In this document: positions 33,063-42,253 of the stretch, piece after piece
Layout: each line of letters begins with the position of its first letter
How positions within the stretch are numbered: position 1 is the first letter of the stretch
Assembly (NCBI RefSeq): GCF_020509005.1
Contig: NC_063018.1
Coordinates: forward strand, 4,278,001-4,342,000
Direction: 5' to 3'
From: Fulvia fulva
Taxonomy: Eukaryota > Ascomycota > Dothideomycetes > Mycosphaerellales > Mycosphaerellaceae
DNA: 64,000 nt
Program-made: the position numbers and the translations under genes
The notes under the pieces: generated by a model
What the model saw: the letters and a program-made list of their open reading frames with translations, nothing else
Databases searched by the model: none
Told to the model about the DNA's origin: nothing

Positions 33063-33505
33063 TGTCAGGGCGAGAGCCTGGCCTGTGAGATGTAAGGGTG
33101 AAAGCGAGAATGCAGGTGCGAAGTGCAGATGCAAAAGGGCATGGTATGATTGCTACACAAAACAAAAGACGAAGAAAGCAAGAGAGGCCTGGGGAAGGCC
33201 AGATATTTATACGCGACCCTCGCGAGTGCGTGTCCCCGCATCAACAGGGCTAACCCGTGCGAAGCCGCGCTCAGCAGCTTTGCTCAAAACCTTATTCCAA
33301 CCTGCCCTACGATCCGAGTCTTCCACGTGCTTCAAGGTTTGGTAGAGGGGTGAATCTGGAGGGCTGGGTCCCGTAGTGAATGTTGCGGGGCATGTGATTC
33401 TTGGCGTTCACACACCAAGCTGGACTGTCACTTCTTGACGACTTCTGAGCGCTCTGAGACTCTTCTGTCCCCACCTTCTGTACACTCTGTGGGGAGACCA
33501 TGACA
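33063..33505 (-). repeat. Gypsy-2 5' LTR (443 bp)
   Basis: Less mutated copy of the LTR pair. It carries the promoter (TATA box at 33,204-33,211) in minus orientation. Confidence 0.95.
33204..33211 (-). promoter_or_regulatory. TATA box of the Gypsy-2 promoter
   Basis: Minus strand TATAAATA within gtataaatatctgg; also present in the 3' LTR. About 33 bp downstream lies the sequence complementary to the primer-binding site. Confidence 0.7.
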
Positions 33506-33510
33506 TAGGT
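33506..33510. repeat. Target-site duplication of Gypsy-2, right copy
   Basis: taggt, matching 27,364-27,368. Confidence 0.95.
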
Positions 33511-36339
33511 GTTGTTACTTACTAAGGCAATAAGTTCGTTCTCGATTGCCTCTCTCTATATATGTCCCTATTTAGGGTCTCCTATAGCTACCTTATAGGA
33601 CTTTAGGATTAGCACTTCCTACTAATAGGCTATGGCCTACCTAATAGTAGCAAATATATGTTCTTCTACGTCGTTTAGAATCTCCTCTACCTAGCTTATT
33701 ATAGGGTCTAGATAGAACATCTAGGCGATAAGAGCCTTATAGTGTTTAGCCTTATACTCTTTAGAGTTATTATCTCCGTCCCCCCTTGACCTCTTATTGC
33801 CTACAACCTAAGGTAGCGCTAGGTGTTTAGATAGGTCGAACTGAACGACATCTTCTTTTTCTTTTATTAGAGTACCCTAATCTCCAAACTTCTGGTATTC
33901 CCTAATGTCCTTTAGGGGAGGGGGAAGTTATATAGACAGCGGTTACTATAGTGTTAATGACTCGGGTAGGTTCTGTATAGATCCACTGTTATCGGCCTTC
34001 GATAGTATTGAAACCGCCTTAATATTTTCTCCTAGCCTTCGTAACGGTGTTTCTAATAAACCCCTATCGGAAAATTTCGCCCTAAAGGGCTTCCTCCTAA
34101 TAGGATTGCGCTATAGCGCTCGACTCGGCTAGTTAGTAAAGGTGATACTAAGATCTATATCTCCCCCCTTCTTATTCTTAAACTAGTCGACGTGACTATA
34201 CGCTTTTATAGCTTTTATGTCGGGATCCTAGAATAGCTATTGTTTTATAGTGTTTTCTAAGTAGCCTATAAACACGGCTTCTTTTCCTCGGTTTATCAAC
34301 TTGTCTCTCCTTAAGCCTTAAGGTTAGGCTCTTAGGTCTATATAGACTATAGCTTTGTATCCCTAGACGCGAAAATGGTCGACTAACGGTACTTAGCTAG
34401 TAAAGGCTTCTTCTAGTAAAAGAGCAATACTATCAATAATCGGACTATTAGGCAGTCTGTTTCTAATTATAGTCTGTGCTTATAAAGCTTCTAGCTAGAA
34501 CTTAACTAGTATACTAGAGTCTTTAAGTATAGCCCGGACTGTGTTCTTAGAGGCTTGAATTGACCTTTCTATAGGTCTATTCTAAAGAGAGTTATAGGCA
34601 TTAGTTGTGTCTATCTAAGTGCCAAACTCCTTCTCCTACTCTTTTAGTAAGGCGAGAATTTCCTTTGCACTATTACTACGGATTGTAGACAGAAAGCACC
34701 TTGACTACCGTTCTACCTAGACCTTCTAATCCCGTAGGGCTATAGGAGCGTCGCTCCTAGCCTTCAAAGGGATTACCTACTTCTTCCTAGAGAAGTTGTC
34801 TACAATCTTAAGCCAATATTTGTATCCTAGCCTAGAGACTGCGCCCTAAAAAGGCCTATAGATGTCAATAGAGATGAGGGCTAGCCTCTCCCCTTTCCTC
34901 TCTATAGTAGGTCCTTTGAACTTCCTTATATTTATAAGGGAGTAGACCTTGTAATTCTAGTGTTTAGAAGGAATAGGAATAGGATCTTTCTTATTAGTGA
35001 CTCTATATAGGTTTCTTAGCAGTCCCTTACTAAGGTGTGTACATCTTCTATACTATAGCTCCTACTAATCTTCGGACTTAGTATTAGCCATAGCGGTACC
35101 GTCACGTTCTTAAGAGAGTATACTAGTATACTATAGCTTAAGAGTTTCCGAGATCGAGTAGATAAACGGTACTCCTCCTCGAAGTTTAGTCTAGACAACG
35201 GGTTTACTAGACAAGGATTTTAGGGTGAAACTAGGTGGTTAGATAGTAAACTATTAGCTGAACTAATTCTACGAAACAAGACTAACTCTAAGGCTAGGAA
35301 CAAACAGGACATTTTCTAAGACAATTTGCTTTCTAGAAGGACTACCTATTACTACACTTCCTATATATATAGCTTGTAGATAGCCACCCCTAACCTTGAT
35401 CTACTTCCTCTTTTAAAGAGGCTTTAGTGCCCTAAATAGTAAATCTTGGTCAGTCATATATAATAATGTATAAGAGTTAAGTAACTACTCGGACGAGGGG
35501 TACTTGCCTTTAGCTTCTATAGTAGAATAGGCAACCTCATTAACATCATTATCTTCTAATAGTATCTTAGGGTCTGATACGTCTTCCTAGGTCGTATAGG
35601 CCCTTATAGGCTTACTAGAGGAGGCCTTTGGCTTACGGCTCTCCTTCATCTACTTTATAAGGTCCGTTATTACCTTAAGGACATTACGAAGGTTTAGTAA
35701 TAATGACCTCCTACGAGGTAGTAACGGTTGTCTCTTAGTAGGGTAGGTAACCCTAGCTAGTTTGTCCTTATTCCTAACAGCCTACTAAGCTATAGAAAGG
35801 TGTAGGCACTTGCTTATAAAATGGTCACTACCGTAGAGATAGCACGTAAGCTTGCCCTAGAAACCCTTCTTAGCGAATATAGCTATCCCTTAATAAATTA
35901 TTGATTCTTACTTCTCCCTAAGAATCGCAAGAATGTCTTATAGTAAGAGATTTACCTAGGCATCAATTGTATTACGAATTGAGCCAAATGAGTCTAGCAG
36001 AGCTACTAAGAGTTGCTAGATCTTTCTGTCCTTAGTCTTAATGTCTTAGAACTAAGGCGAGATTAAAACAGCCCTCCTTATAATTAAGCTAAGCTCCTAC
36101 TAGGCGTTATCTATTAACTAGTCCTCTATTATTACGAAATTAGTGTATTGCTAAAGCAAACTTCTTCTAGTAGCGAGAAGTCTTCTCTTATATTTAGCTT
36201 TAGCCTATTCTTATAACTCCTTCGTATACCGGATCTCGTATATTATCTCTTAGTTATCTATCGACAGATAGATATACATCTTATATAGGGCCGTTACATT
36301 GTGCCGTCTATACGATGCCTTCCTTATCGCTTGACCTAA

Positions 36340-37065
36340 AGGAAGGGATGACTCCGATAATGTAGAGGGTGTCGCTATAGATAGGGTTATAGCGGGAATG
36401 TCCGTAATAATGTCTTTAAGGACCTAGTTAACCTACTTTAATACTAGGTATATTCTTATTAGCTTGAACTATGTTTCGTGGTTCTCTCTTATTAGAAGAG
36501 GTACTGCTCTCTTTCTTATAAACCTAGTCTTGTTCTCTATTTTTATAAGTTAAGGGACAGGTTAGCTACTCTTAGGTAAAAGGATATATTCGGTCGTACG
36601 CGATTAGATCGATAGGAGGTGAACCGAACGCGAGGTTAATAGTGGAGAGAATGGCTATCTACTAGAAAGCGAGGAAAGTCGGTCGTAAGGATAGTGTTTC
36701 TAAGACACTATCTCGTATTAGTACTAAGACACTATAGCGTAACTCTCTTAGTAGAGGGGGTTTCTAAGACACTACGGCTCTCTTAGAATAAACAGTTAGT
36801 CGATACGAACGCGATGTCCGGAGAGCGACTCTTCTTAGTAAGCTCGCCTACTTATCTAAGGTATTAGTATAGGCTCCCTAACTCGGAGTCTAATAGTGCC
36901 TTACTAGGCTCTTTTACGTCTTATATATACCTATAGCACGGCTATAGCTTCCTATATAAGGCGGGTGCGGCCTCTAGTCTGCCTTCCTTTTGTTCTAAAG
37001 AGGAATAACTCTAATACGACTTTGTCGAGGGTGAAACACTAAGTTACTAACCCGGGCTTATAACC
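36340..37065 (-). other. Copia-B leader region (duplicated at 8,107-8,809)
   Basis: Non-coding or very damaged DNA between the 5' LTR and gag of Copia-B. It is collinear with 8,107-8,809 except for RIP-type transitions and a short indel near 36,680-36,720, which shows both came from the same family. Confidence 0.8.
37054..37065 (-). promoter_or_regulatory. Copia-B primer-binding site (half-tRNA initiator Met)
   Basis: Plus strand gggcttataacc adjoins the LTR at 37,066. Eukaryotic initiator tRNA-Met has gggctcataacc in its anticodon arm, so the only mismatch is a C to T in CpA context. Drosophila copia and yeast Ty5 are known to use such an internal tRNA fragment as primer. Confidence 0.7.
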
Positions 37066-37299
37066 TATTAAATAGGTACGAGTTATGTAGTAGTAGAAGA
37101 CGGCGGATTATACGAAAGACGAAGAAGGACCTAATAGGATAGCGTGTATCTATATATAGTATCGCCGGTGTTAGTGTAGGTAGATGCTAGGTGTCCGGAT
37201 GTTTGCTAGCCTATGGGCTGGCAAACCCTAGTCACGTGATCTAGTCACATGACACACCCACACCCACATGCTTGTCCTGCGGCCTGTATGTTCTCAACA
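37066..37299 (-). repeat. Copia-B 5' LTR (234 bp), right edge little mutated
   Basis: Pairs with 25,603-25,836. Its first 120 bp are as damaged as the other copies, whereas the last 110 bp keep CA/TG at sites that are TA elsewhere (for example gatgctaggtgtcc against gatactaggtatcc). Confidence 0.92.
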
Positions 37300-37304
37300 G
37301 ATAC
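37300..37304. repeat. Target-site duplication of Copia-B, right copy
   Basis: gatac, matching 25,598-25,602; it marks the end of the transposon island. Confidence 0.9.
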
Positions 37305-37800
37305 TACTATATTAGTAGTGAGAACTATGTTAGAATTAGGCGCTTGTGACTCCAACGCTTCCAGACGCTGTACTAGCTCCAGCGCTCGATTCAGGCCACA
37401 TCGATCTGGATCCCTAGCCTTACACGTGAGCTTGTTCGAGGTAGGGCCGGGCCGGGCAACGTCGCCCACACCTTCCGACTTCGCATTGGTTCAGTGTGCT
37501 CTCGCAGCTCCTTTAGCTTTGCATCTTCGCATCCGTCACTCCTGCTGTCTTCTCCGGGCCACTACCTATAGCGAGCCATTTTCAGGTGGCAATGTGGTAT
37601 GCTGATGGCAATGACGGTGGGTTGCCAGTGGGGCGCGCTACGGGGATTATACGATCAATCCCTGCCAAGTAATTGCTATCAAGTATCTCATAAAGGAGTG
37701 CCATATTTCGACGGAGAGGCAGACGCCGCTGAGACTTGCCATCTGGCCATTGTTCCTCACAAATTCGGCCGACCATTTGCCATAGTTGCTTCTTTTCGCC
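37305..37800. other. Upstream region of the lipase gene
   Basis: Normal base composition returns within about 40 bp of the Copia-B end. No gene or clear TATA box is seen; the ATG of the lipase follows at 37,801. Confidence 0.6.
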
Positions 37801-38766
37801 ATGCGTCTGTTTGCTTACACATGGCTCTTTGCCAGCCGAGCATGGGCAAACCCTATGATCCAGCGCGACATCAAGACACTAGGTTATCCTCTCATCCCTA
37901 TGCCTTTCAACCAGCCTCTCACACAATCGCGTCTAGTATCTCATGACCTCTACAACAACCTCGCCACTTACGCCGGCTTCACCCAACTCTCCTCGGGTTC
38001 CTGCTCAACTCTCCCCAACGGCGCCACCCTAATCACAGCCTTCGACATTCCCGCCACCGACACACAAGCAGTCCTCTGGAAGTTCCCCGCCAAAAAGCAA
38101 CTCGTCGTCTCCTTCCCTGGCACAGCATCCGGCCAAGACTGGCTGACAGATCTCGTCTTCTTCCCAGTACCCTATATTTCCGCGAACATTGACTGTCCAC
38201 TCTGCTCAGTCCACGTGGGCTTTCTGGCGGCGTGGAACTCCATCTCGGCTTCGCTGATGGAGGAGCTAAGAAAAGCCCTCGAGGGGAATGAGGGGTACAC
38301 AACTATCATTACGGGCCATTCGCTTGGCGGGGCGATTGCGCAATTGGCGTTTGCGAGTTTGAAGGAAGAGGAGTGGAGGGTCGAGGCGGCGTACACGTAC
38401 GGTCAGCCAAGGGTTGGCAATTTGCTCTTCTCACACTACATTGACAGTATCTCGAAAGCTTCTGATGCAGACCCTGGGAACTTCTACCGTGTTACTCACG
38501 CCAATGGTAAGTTATTCACGGTCAAAGATAGAGAGAAAGGTCCTGACGATCTTATAGATGGTGTTCCATCGCTTCCTCCCGCGTTGCTAGGCTTCGTCCA
38601 CTCGCGCACGGAGTACTGGGAGAGTGCTGAAAGTCCTGCTGCTAATTCGACATTCCGGTGTGATGGGAAGGAGAACATTGGTTGTAATGCTGGGCAGTTC
38701 AGCCTGGGGATTAATGGAGCACATCTTAGCTATGGTGGGTTTGACTTGCAATGCGTTCCAACATGA
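37801..38766 (+). CDS. Secreted class 3 lipase (two exons, 304 aa)
   Basis: Hydrolyses ester bonds in lipids or related esters outside the cell. The start is the ATG at 37,801, giving a signal peptide (MRLFAYTWLFASRAWA). The nucleophile elbow GHSLGG puts the catalytic Ser at residue 174. In class 3 lipases the catalytic Asp sits in a THxND-VPxLPP block: here VTHAND-GVPSLPP forms only if a 51-nt intron at 38,507-38,557 (GTAAGT donor, CTGAC branch, TATAG acceptor) is removed. The His is in GAHLSYGGF near the C-terminus. Cys pairs (DCPLC, CDG, GC, LQC) suit an extracellular enzyme. Because the intron has no stop and is a multiple of three, the unspliced frame also stays open (321 aa). Exact substrate (lipid, feruloyl ester) cannot be told. 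Confidence 0.9.
   Translation: MRLFAYTWLFASRAWANPMIQRDIKTLGYPLIPMPFNQPLTQSRLVSHDLYNNLATYAGFTQLSSGSCSTLPNGATLITAFDIPATDTQAVLWKFPAKKQLVVSFPGTASGQDWLTDLVFFPVPYISANIDCPLCSVHVGFLAAWNSISASLMEELRKALEGNEGYTTIITGHSLGGAIAQLAFASLKEEEWRVEAAYTYGQPRVGNLLFSHYIDSISKASDADPGNFYRVTHANGKLFTVKDREKGPDDLIDGVPSLPPALLGFVHSRTEYWESAESPAANSTFRCDGKENIGCNAGQFSLGINGAHLSYGGFDLQCVPT
38507..38557 (+). other. Intron of the lipase gene (51 nt, in frame)
   Basis: gtaagt donor, branch-site-like ctgac at 38,542-38,546, acceptor tatag. Its length is a multiple of three with no stop codon, so retention inserts 17 residues directly before the catalytic Asp. Confidence 0.8.
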
Positions 38767-39339
38767 GCTCCGGAACAGCCCGATGAGCGATCACATCCAG
38801 ACTGGATATTTCAAACTCACCCGGGCAGATGCAGAGTCGTTGTAATTGTTTGGAGAGACAACCAAGAAGTGCAGCAAGGTTTTCATTGATACATAGTTCT
38901 GGTGGCTAATGCTTACGCCCCCGGCACTTCTCTGGTACAGCCTGGAGACTGGCAGATGAAATACAAGAATTGCACGCCAAGCCTCCAGCAGAGTACCAGA
39001 CACACAACATACATCCTGGACATGTATTCCGCCCTTGATACGTCCTTCGTCATGCGTCAAGCAAATGGAAAACGTCTGTAATGTCGCTATCATGACGCCA
39101 ACCCAATCGAAAAAAAGCAAATTGGCCGCTGACACGTTCTCTCAATGTCATGCCGTACACGCCTCCCATACTTGCGTCATATCAGCCATAGCCAGCAGTT
39201 TCCTTCTCATACGCTCCCCATGTAACATCTCAATCTAAGTCAAACGCCGCTCGGTGCTCAAAGTCTCTTCTGACTCCGATGCAGCGTAGCGCGAGCAATC
39301 ACAGGCTGCCTGCTGAGCATTTGCTGGCGAAGTATCGTG
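38767..39339. other. Intergenic region between convergent genes
   Basis: Ordinary composition; nothing recognisable. It lies between the 3' ends of the lipase gene and the minus-strand gene at 39,340. Confidence 0.6.
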
Positions 39340-40311
39340 CTATGTCTCGGGAATGAAGAGAGAGTCGCCATCGAGCTCATCATTGCTGAGGAACTGGCCA
39401 GTGGCGACAGCAAGTACCATCATAAACCGTCGCTCAACGGATCGCAATGCCCTGGCAGTGGCGTGGTTCTTCTTCTCTCTGGGAGACTTTGCCTTCCTCT
39501 CCTTCTTTCTGAGTCTTGCGATGGATCGCTCGAGCTGGAGTGCACGCTCATTGGCGTATTCGTGGAGGTACTCGTGCTCGCGACTCTCCCCTTTGGAGAT
39601 GTTGGTCAAGCAGTCGTGGATCTTCTTTCTGTAGGGTAACATGGAAGGACGGCCAGATGGATTGTTGTAGTCTTCAGCCGAGACGGCAGCCTGGACCTCC
39701 TCGTCCTGATTGTTGATGTCTGGAAAGATGCCGTGGGTCGCAAGGATGTCGAGCAGCTGGTTGTTCTGTCGGTTCCTGTTGGCCAGCAGGTCACGCAAGT
39801 AGTCGTTATCTTCTTGAGTGATTTTGGCGGGCTTGCGCTTCGAGTATCCTGGCAACATCATGGCGTAGTTAACTGGCTCCTCGGGGAACTCGCGTTGCCG
39901 GTAGTCAGTGGCCTTGTTCCTCCTCTTTCGCTTCTTGGCGCCCTCGAGAGCCTTGTTGAGCAATGCCTGCTGGAATAGACTCAGAACTCTCTTCTCCTTC
40001 TTGCTGGGCTGGTTGGCCGTGGGTCCTGAAGCCCGGCGTCCTTGTCGCAGCTGACCCTTGCGTGATTTGCGACTCGGTGTTGCCCAAGGGAGCACGACCT
40101 TGCCACGTCGGGCCGCCTTTTTGACCAGGAAGCTCTGTGTCGCATCTGCACCATGCAGTTGGAGTTCTTGGATGTAGGTAGCGATGAGACTTGCGGCAAC
40201 ACGGCATCGCCATTGCCGGTCCTCCTCGCGAGTGCCCAAGCCTTTGGACAGCTTGTGGATCGCAAACATCAGACGCTTACGTTGTCTCTCCTTGGTGCTG
40301 CCTTCCTTCAT
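39340..40311 (-). CDS. Unrecognised basic protein (323 aa)
   Basis: Open frame from ATG at 40,311. The protein is very basic, with nuclear-localisation-like clusters (KKRKRRNK at about residues 125-132, RLRKKERKAKSPREKK at about 265-280) and helical, coiled-coil-prone stretches. No enzyme motif is visible. The same frame is open upstream to about 40,566 and broken by a single TGA at 40,330-40,332; the upstream part (WTISRGSSRTLTDLITSD, then MLGDNYGLKSSKW) also looks like coding sequence. So the gene may be an N-terminally truncated remnant, or have an undetected intron. The strand and frame are supported by length and composition only. Confidence 0.5.
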   Translation of the reverse strand: MKEGSTKERQRKRLMFAIHKLSKGLGTREEDRQWRCRVAASLIATYIQELQLHGADATQSFLVKKAARRGKVVLPWATPSRKSRKGQLRQGRRASGPTANQPSKKEKRVLSLFQQALLNKALEGAKKRKRRNKATDYRQREFPEEPVNYAMMLPGYSKRKPAKITQEDNDYLRDLLANRNRQNNQLLDILATHGIFPDINNQDEEVQAAVSAEDYNNPSGRPSMLPYRKKIHDCLTNISKGESREHEYLHEYANERALQLERSIARLRKKERKAKSPREKKNHATARALRSVERRFMMVLAVATGQFLSNDELDGDSLFIPET

Positions 40312-40329
40312 GTCGAGCAAGTTAAGTTC

Positions 40330-40566
40330 TCATTCAAAAAGCTTTGCGGTGTCGTCGCCAAGATTGAGCCACTTCGAGGACTTCAGTCCGTAGTTGTCTC
40401 CGAGCATGGCGTAGTTGACAAGGTCGTACACGTCGCTGGTGATCAGGTCCGTCAGTGTCCTAGAAGAGCCTCTCGAGATGGTCCACGCGCAAATGATGTC
40501 GGGTGATTTTTGGTCGTCGACGGCTGTCTCCAGAAGATCTGGCGGGAACGGGTAGGTAGACGCCAC
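40330..40566 (-). pseudogene. Possible upstream part of the 39,340 gene, cut off by TGA
   Basis: 79 codons in the same frame as the gene downstream, with a non-repetitive protein-like sequence but no ATG before AMLGDNY. The stop TGA at 40,330 separates it from the ATG at 40,311. It could be a decayed exon. Confidence 0.35.
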
Positions 40567-42253
40567 GACTCGGGAGGTGTAACGCTACATGCACCGTGGC
40601 GAGTAGATGTAGTTACGAGTGACAAGATTCTGGTGCTGGTGACTATGCCTTGTCAGAAGAGTAGAGCCAATCGCTTTGTCGCAGACTTCGTACTTGGAGA
40701 CCGCAGTGTCTGCACCTGGCTTCGTGCCTGGCGATGAAGTTGAGGTAGCGGAGCGCTGTGTGCAAGAGGCGAGCGATCCAAGAAGACTTGCGATAGGAAA
40801 GTGATAGACAGCAAGGCTGAACGTGGATGAAGCGAGATAAAAGCTGCGGTGCATTGAGAACTTCTTGAGACGCTCTGGAGTCAGTGCGGCGGAGCTTCCC
40901 GGACGAGCATGTGACTGGAGTGAATACGCATCCCCAGACGTTCATTCACTCCTCGAGATACGGACCATAGAGAAACATCACCGTGCGCGAAGCACTGCTG
41001 AAACTCCACTGAGCAACGCACGATGCCTGAGAGGCGTGGTGATAAGCGAGAAAGAGGTACATCTCTGTGGAGAAGAAAGATCAAGGCTATGGACAACCTT
41101 CTTTGCCGCCGACCGCGATGTCTACCTTCGTCAAACCCAGTATCACTTGTACCATCCGGGGAGCCATAACGATGTGTGGGTTGTAGCGACCTACGCGAAG
41201 CGCTCGCAAGTTGTCTTATATCCATAGTCCGGAAGGACCCGACTGTAAATGTTAGTTATTGCAATGATCCCACTAGCGTCGGCCTTGTGTCAACAGCCTT
41301 TGAACGAATTACGTGCGGCATGAATTGGAAGCGATTTTACCAACTATGTGGTCGAGTTGTACTGAAACTTGCTCTGCGTCACCCCCTTCATGTGCGCTTA
41401 TCCACAGAGTATGCGCCCTCCTCCACACGCCAGCCATGTGGCTAACATGCTGATGGAAAGAAATATGAGATGACAGTGTAGAAAGAACATACGAGATCGA
41501 GACGACAGAAGACAGGAGGGTGGAGGTAAGGCTGGAATGTTGGGCAATGTTGCTGAGGAGGAGATCGGGTTGTCGATTGGCGCTTGGTGATTGGAGTGAC
41601 TGTTCAAGAAGAGCGCGACCGACATTCGAAAGTGGGTCATGAATTATCGCGTCACGTGGTCGCACGAAGTGAATGAAACCTCCACAGCCGTCGTTTTGTG
41701 GCAAAGACATGCCATTCCTGGACAAGGGAAGGTTGTAGCAGAGCTACTCGAGACAGTTCTCTCTAGCAAGTTGTCATAGGGCTGTGTCTCTCTAAACCTT
41801 CTTCTTGCATTCTAGGGTCGAGACAACTCTGAGACTGGTATATGTCCAACCTACAACGCTGGACAAGGTACAAGCTTGCCAATAAAAGCGACAATCGACC
41901 TCAGAATGGGACTGAGTACCATTGGAGGCATTCATCACCAAGGCTTCCCGAAGGCTCCATGGCTATAAGCGAACTGGACATCCACCTTAAGGTAGATATT
42001 TGGCAGATGCTCTGACCATTGAGCTAGTCGCTCTCAGCGAGTGTCGATATGTCTCCGCCTCTCCATACGTATACGTAGCCTGTAACCTACTGCAACCGTG
42101 AGAACGGAATGCTTCGTTACAAAAGGCATCAAATCATGCGTTGTACAATGTCTGTCTTGATACTGTATTCCTGCAGGACATCTTCCGCCATCTATGCTTT
42201 ATGCTTCATGCCCTATACTCAATGCAAAACTCCAACGTATAAGCAAGCGTAGC
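40567..42253. other. Intergenic region
   Basis: About 1.7 kb without a gene I can support. An 89-codon ATG frame on the minus strand (40,854-40,585) has no recognisable features. A tRNA-like A-box sequence occurs on the minus strand at 42,033-42,002 (see findings). Confidence 0.5.

Larger units (their letters stand above)
27369..33505 (-). mobile_element. Gypsy-2: nearly intact Ty3/Gypsy chromovirus, 6,137 bp
   Basis: 443-bp LTRs (TGTC...GACA on the plus strand) with a 5-bp target duplication. It encodes gag and pol on the minus strand and ends in a chromodomain. It has normal codon use and normal CA/TG content, unlike the Copia-B DNA on both sides. Defects are few: an amber codon in RT (30,658-30,660), and a gag-pol junction with no overlapping open frame. 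The two LTRs differ at six positions, all CpA/TpG to TpA and all in the left copy. Confidence 0.96.
25603..37299 (-). mobile_element. Copia-B: complete but RIP-mutated Ty1/Copia element, split by Gypsy-2
   Basis: 234-bp LTRs at both ends and a 5-bp target duplication (gatac) define a full element; without the Gypsy-2 insertion and its duplicated target it is about 5.6 kb. The minus strand gives gag-like sequence at about 36,300-35,600, integrase core at about 34,900-34,500 (SIDIYRPF, then YWLKIVDNFSRKK), the RT start at 33,540-33,511 (VSNNT*EVVVPLKGTN, which runs across the Gypsy-2 insertion), RT at 27,360-26,700 with YIDDIPIVAP, and RNase H at 26,340-26,200. RIP stops occur throughout. The right edge is distinctly less mutated. 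Confidence 0.92.
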
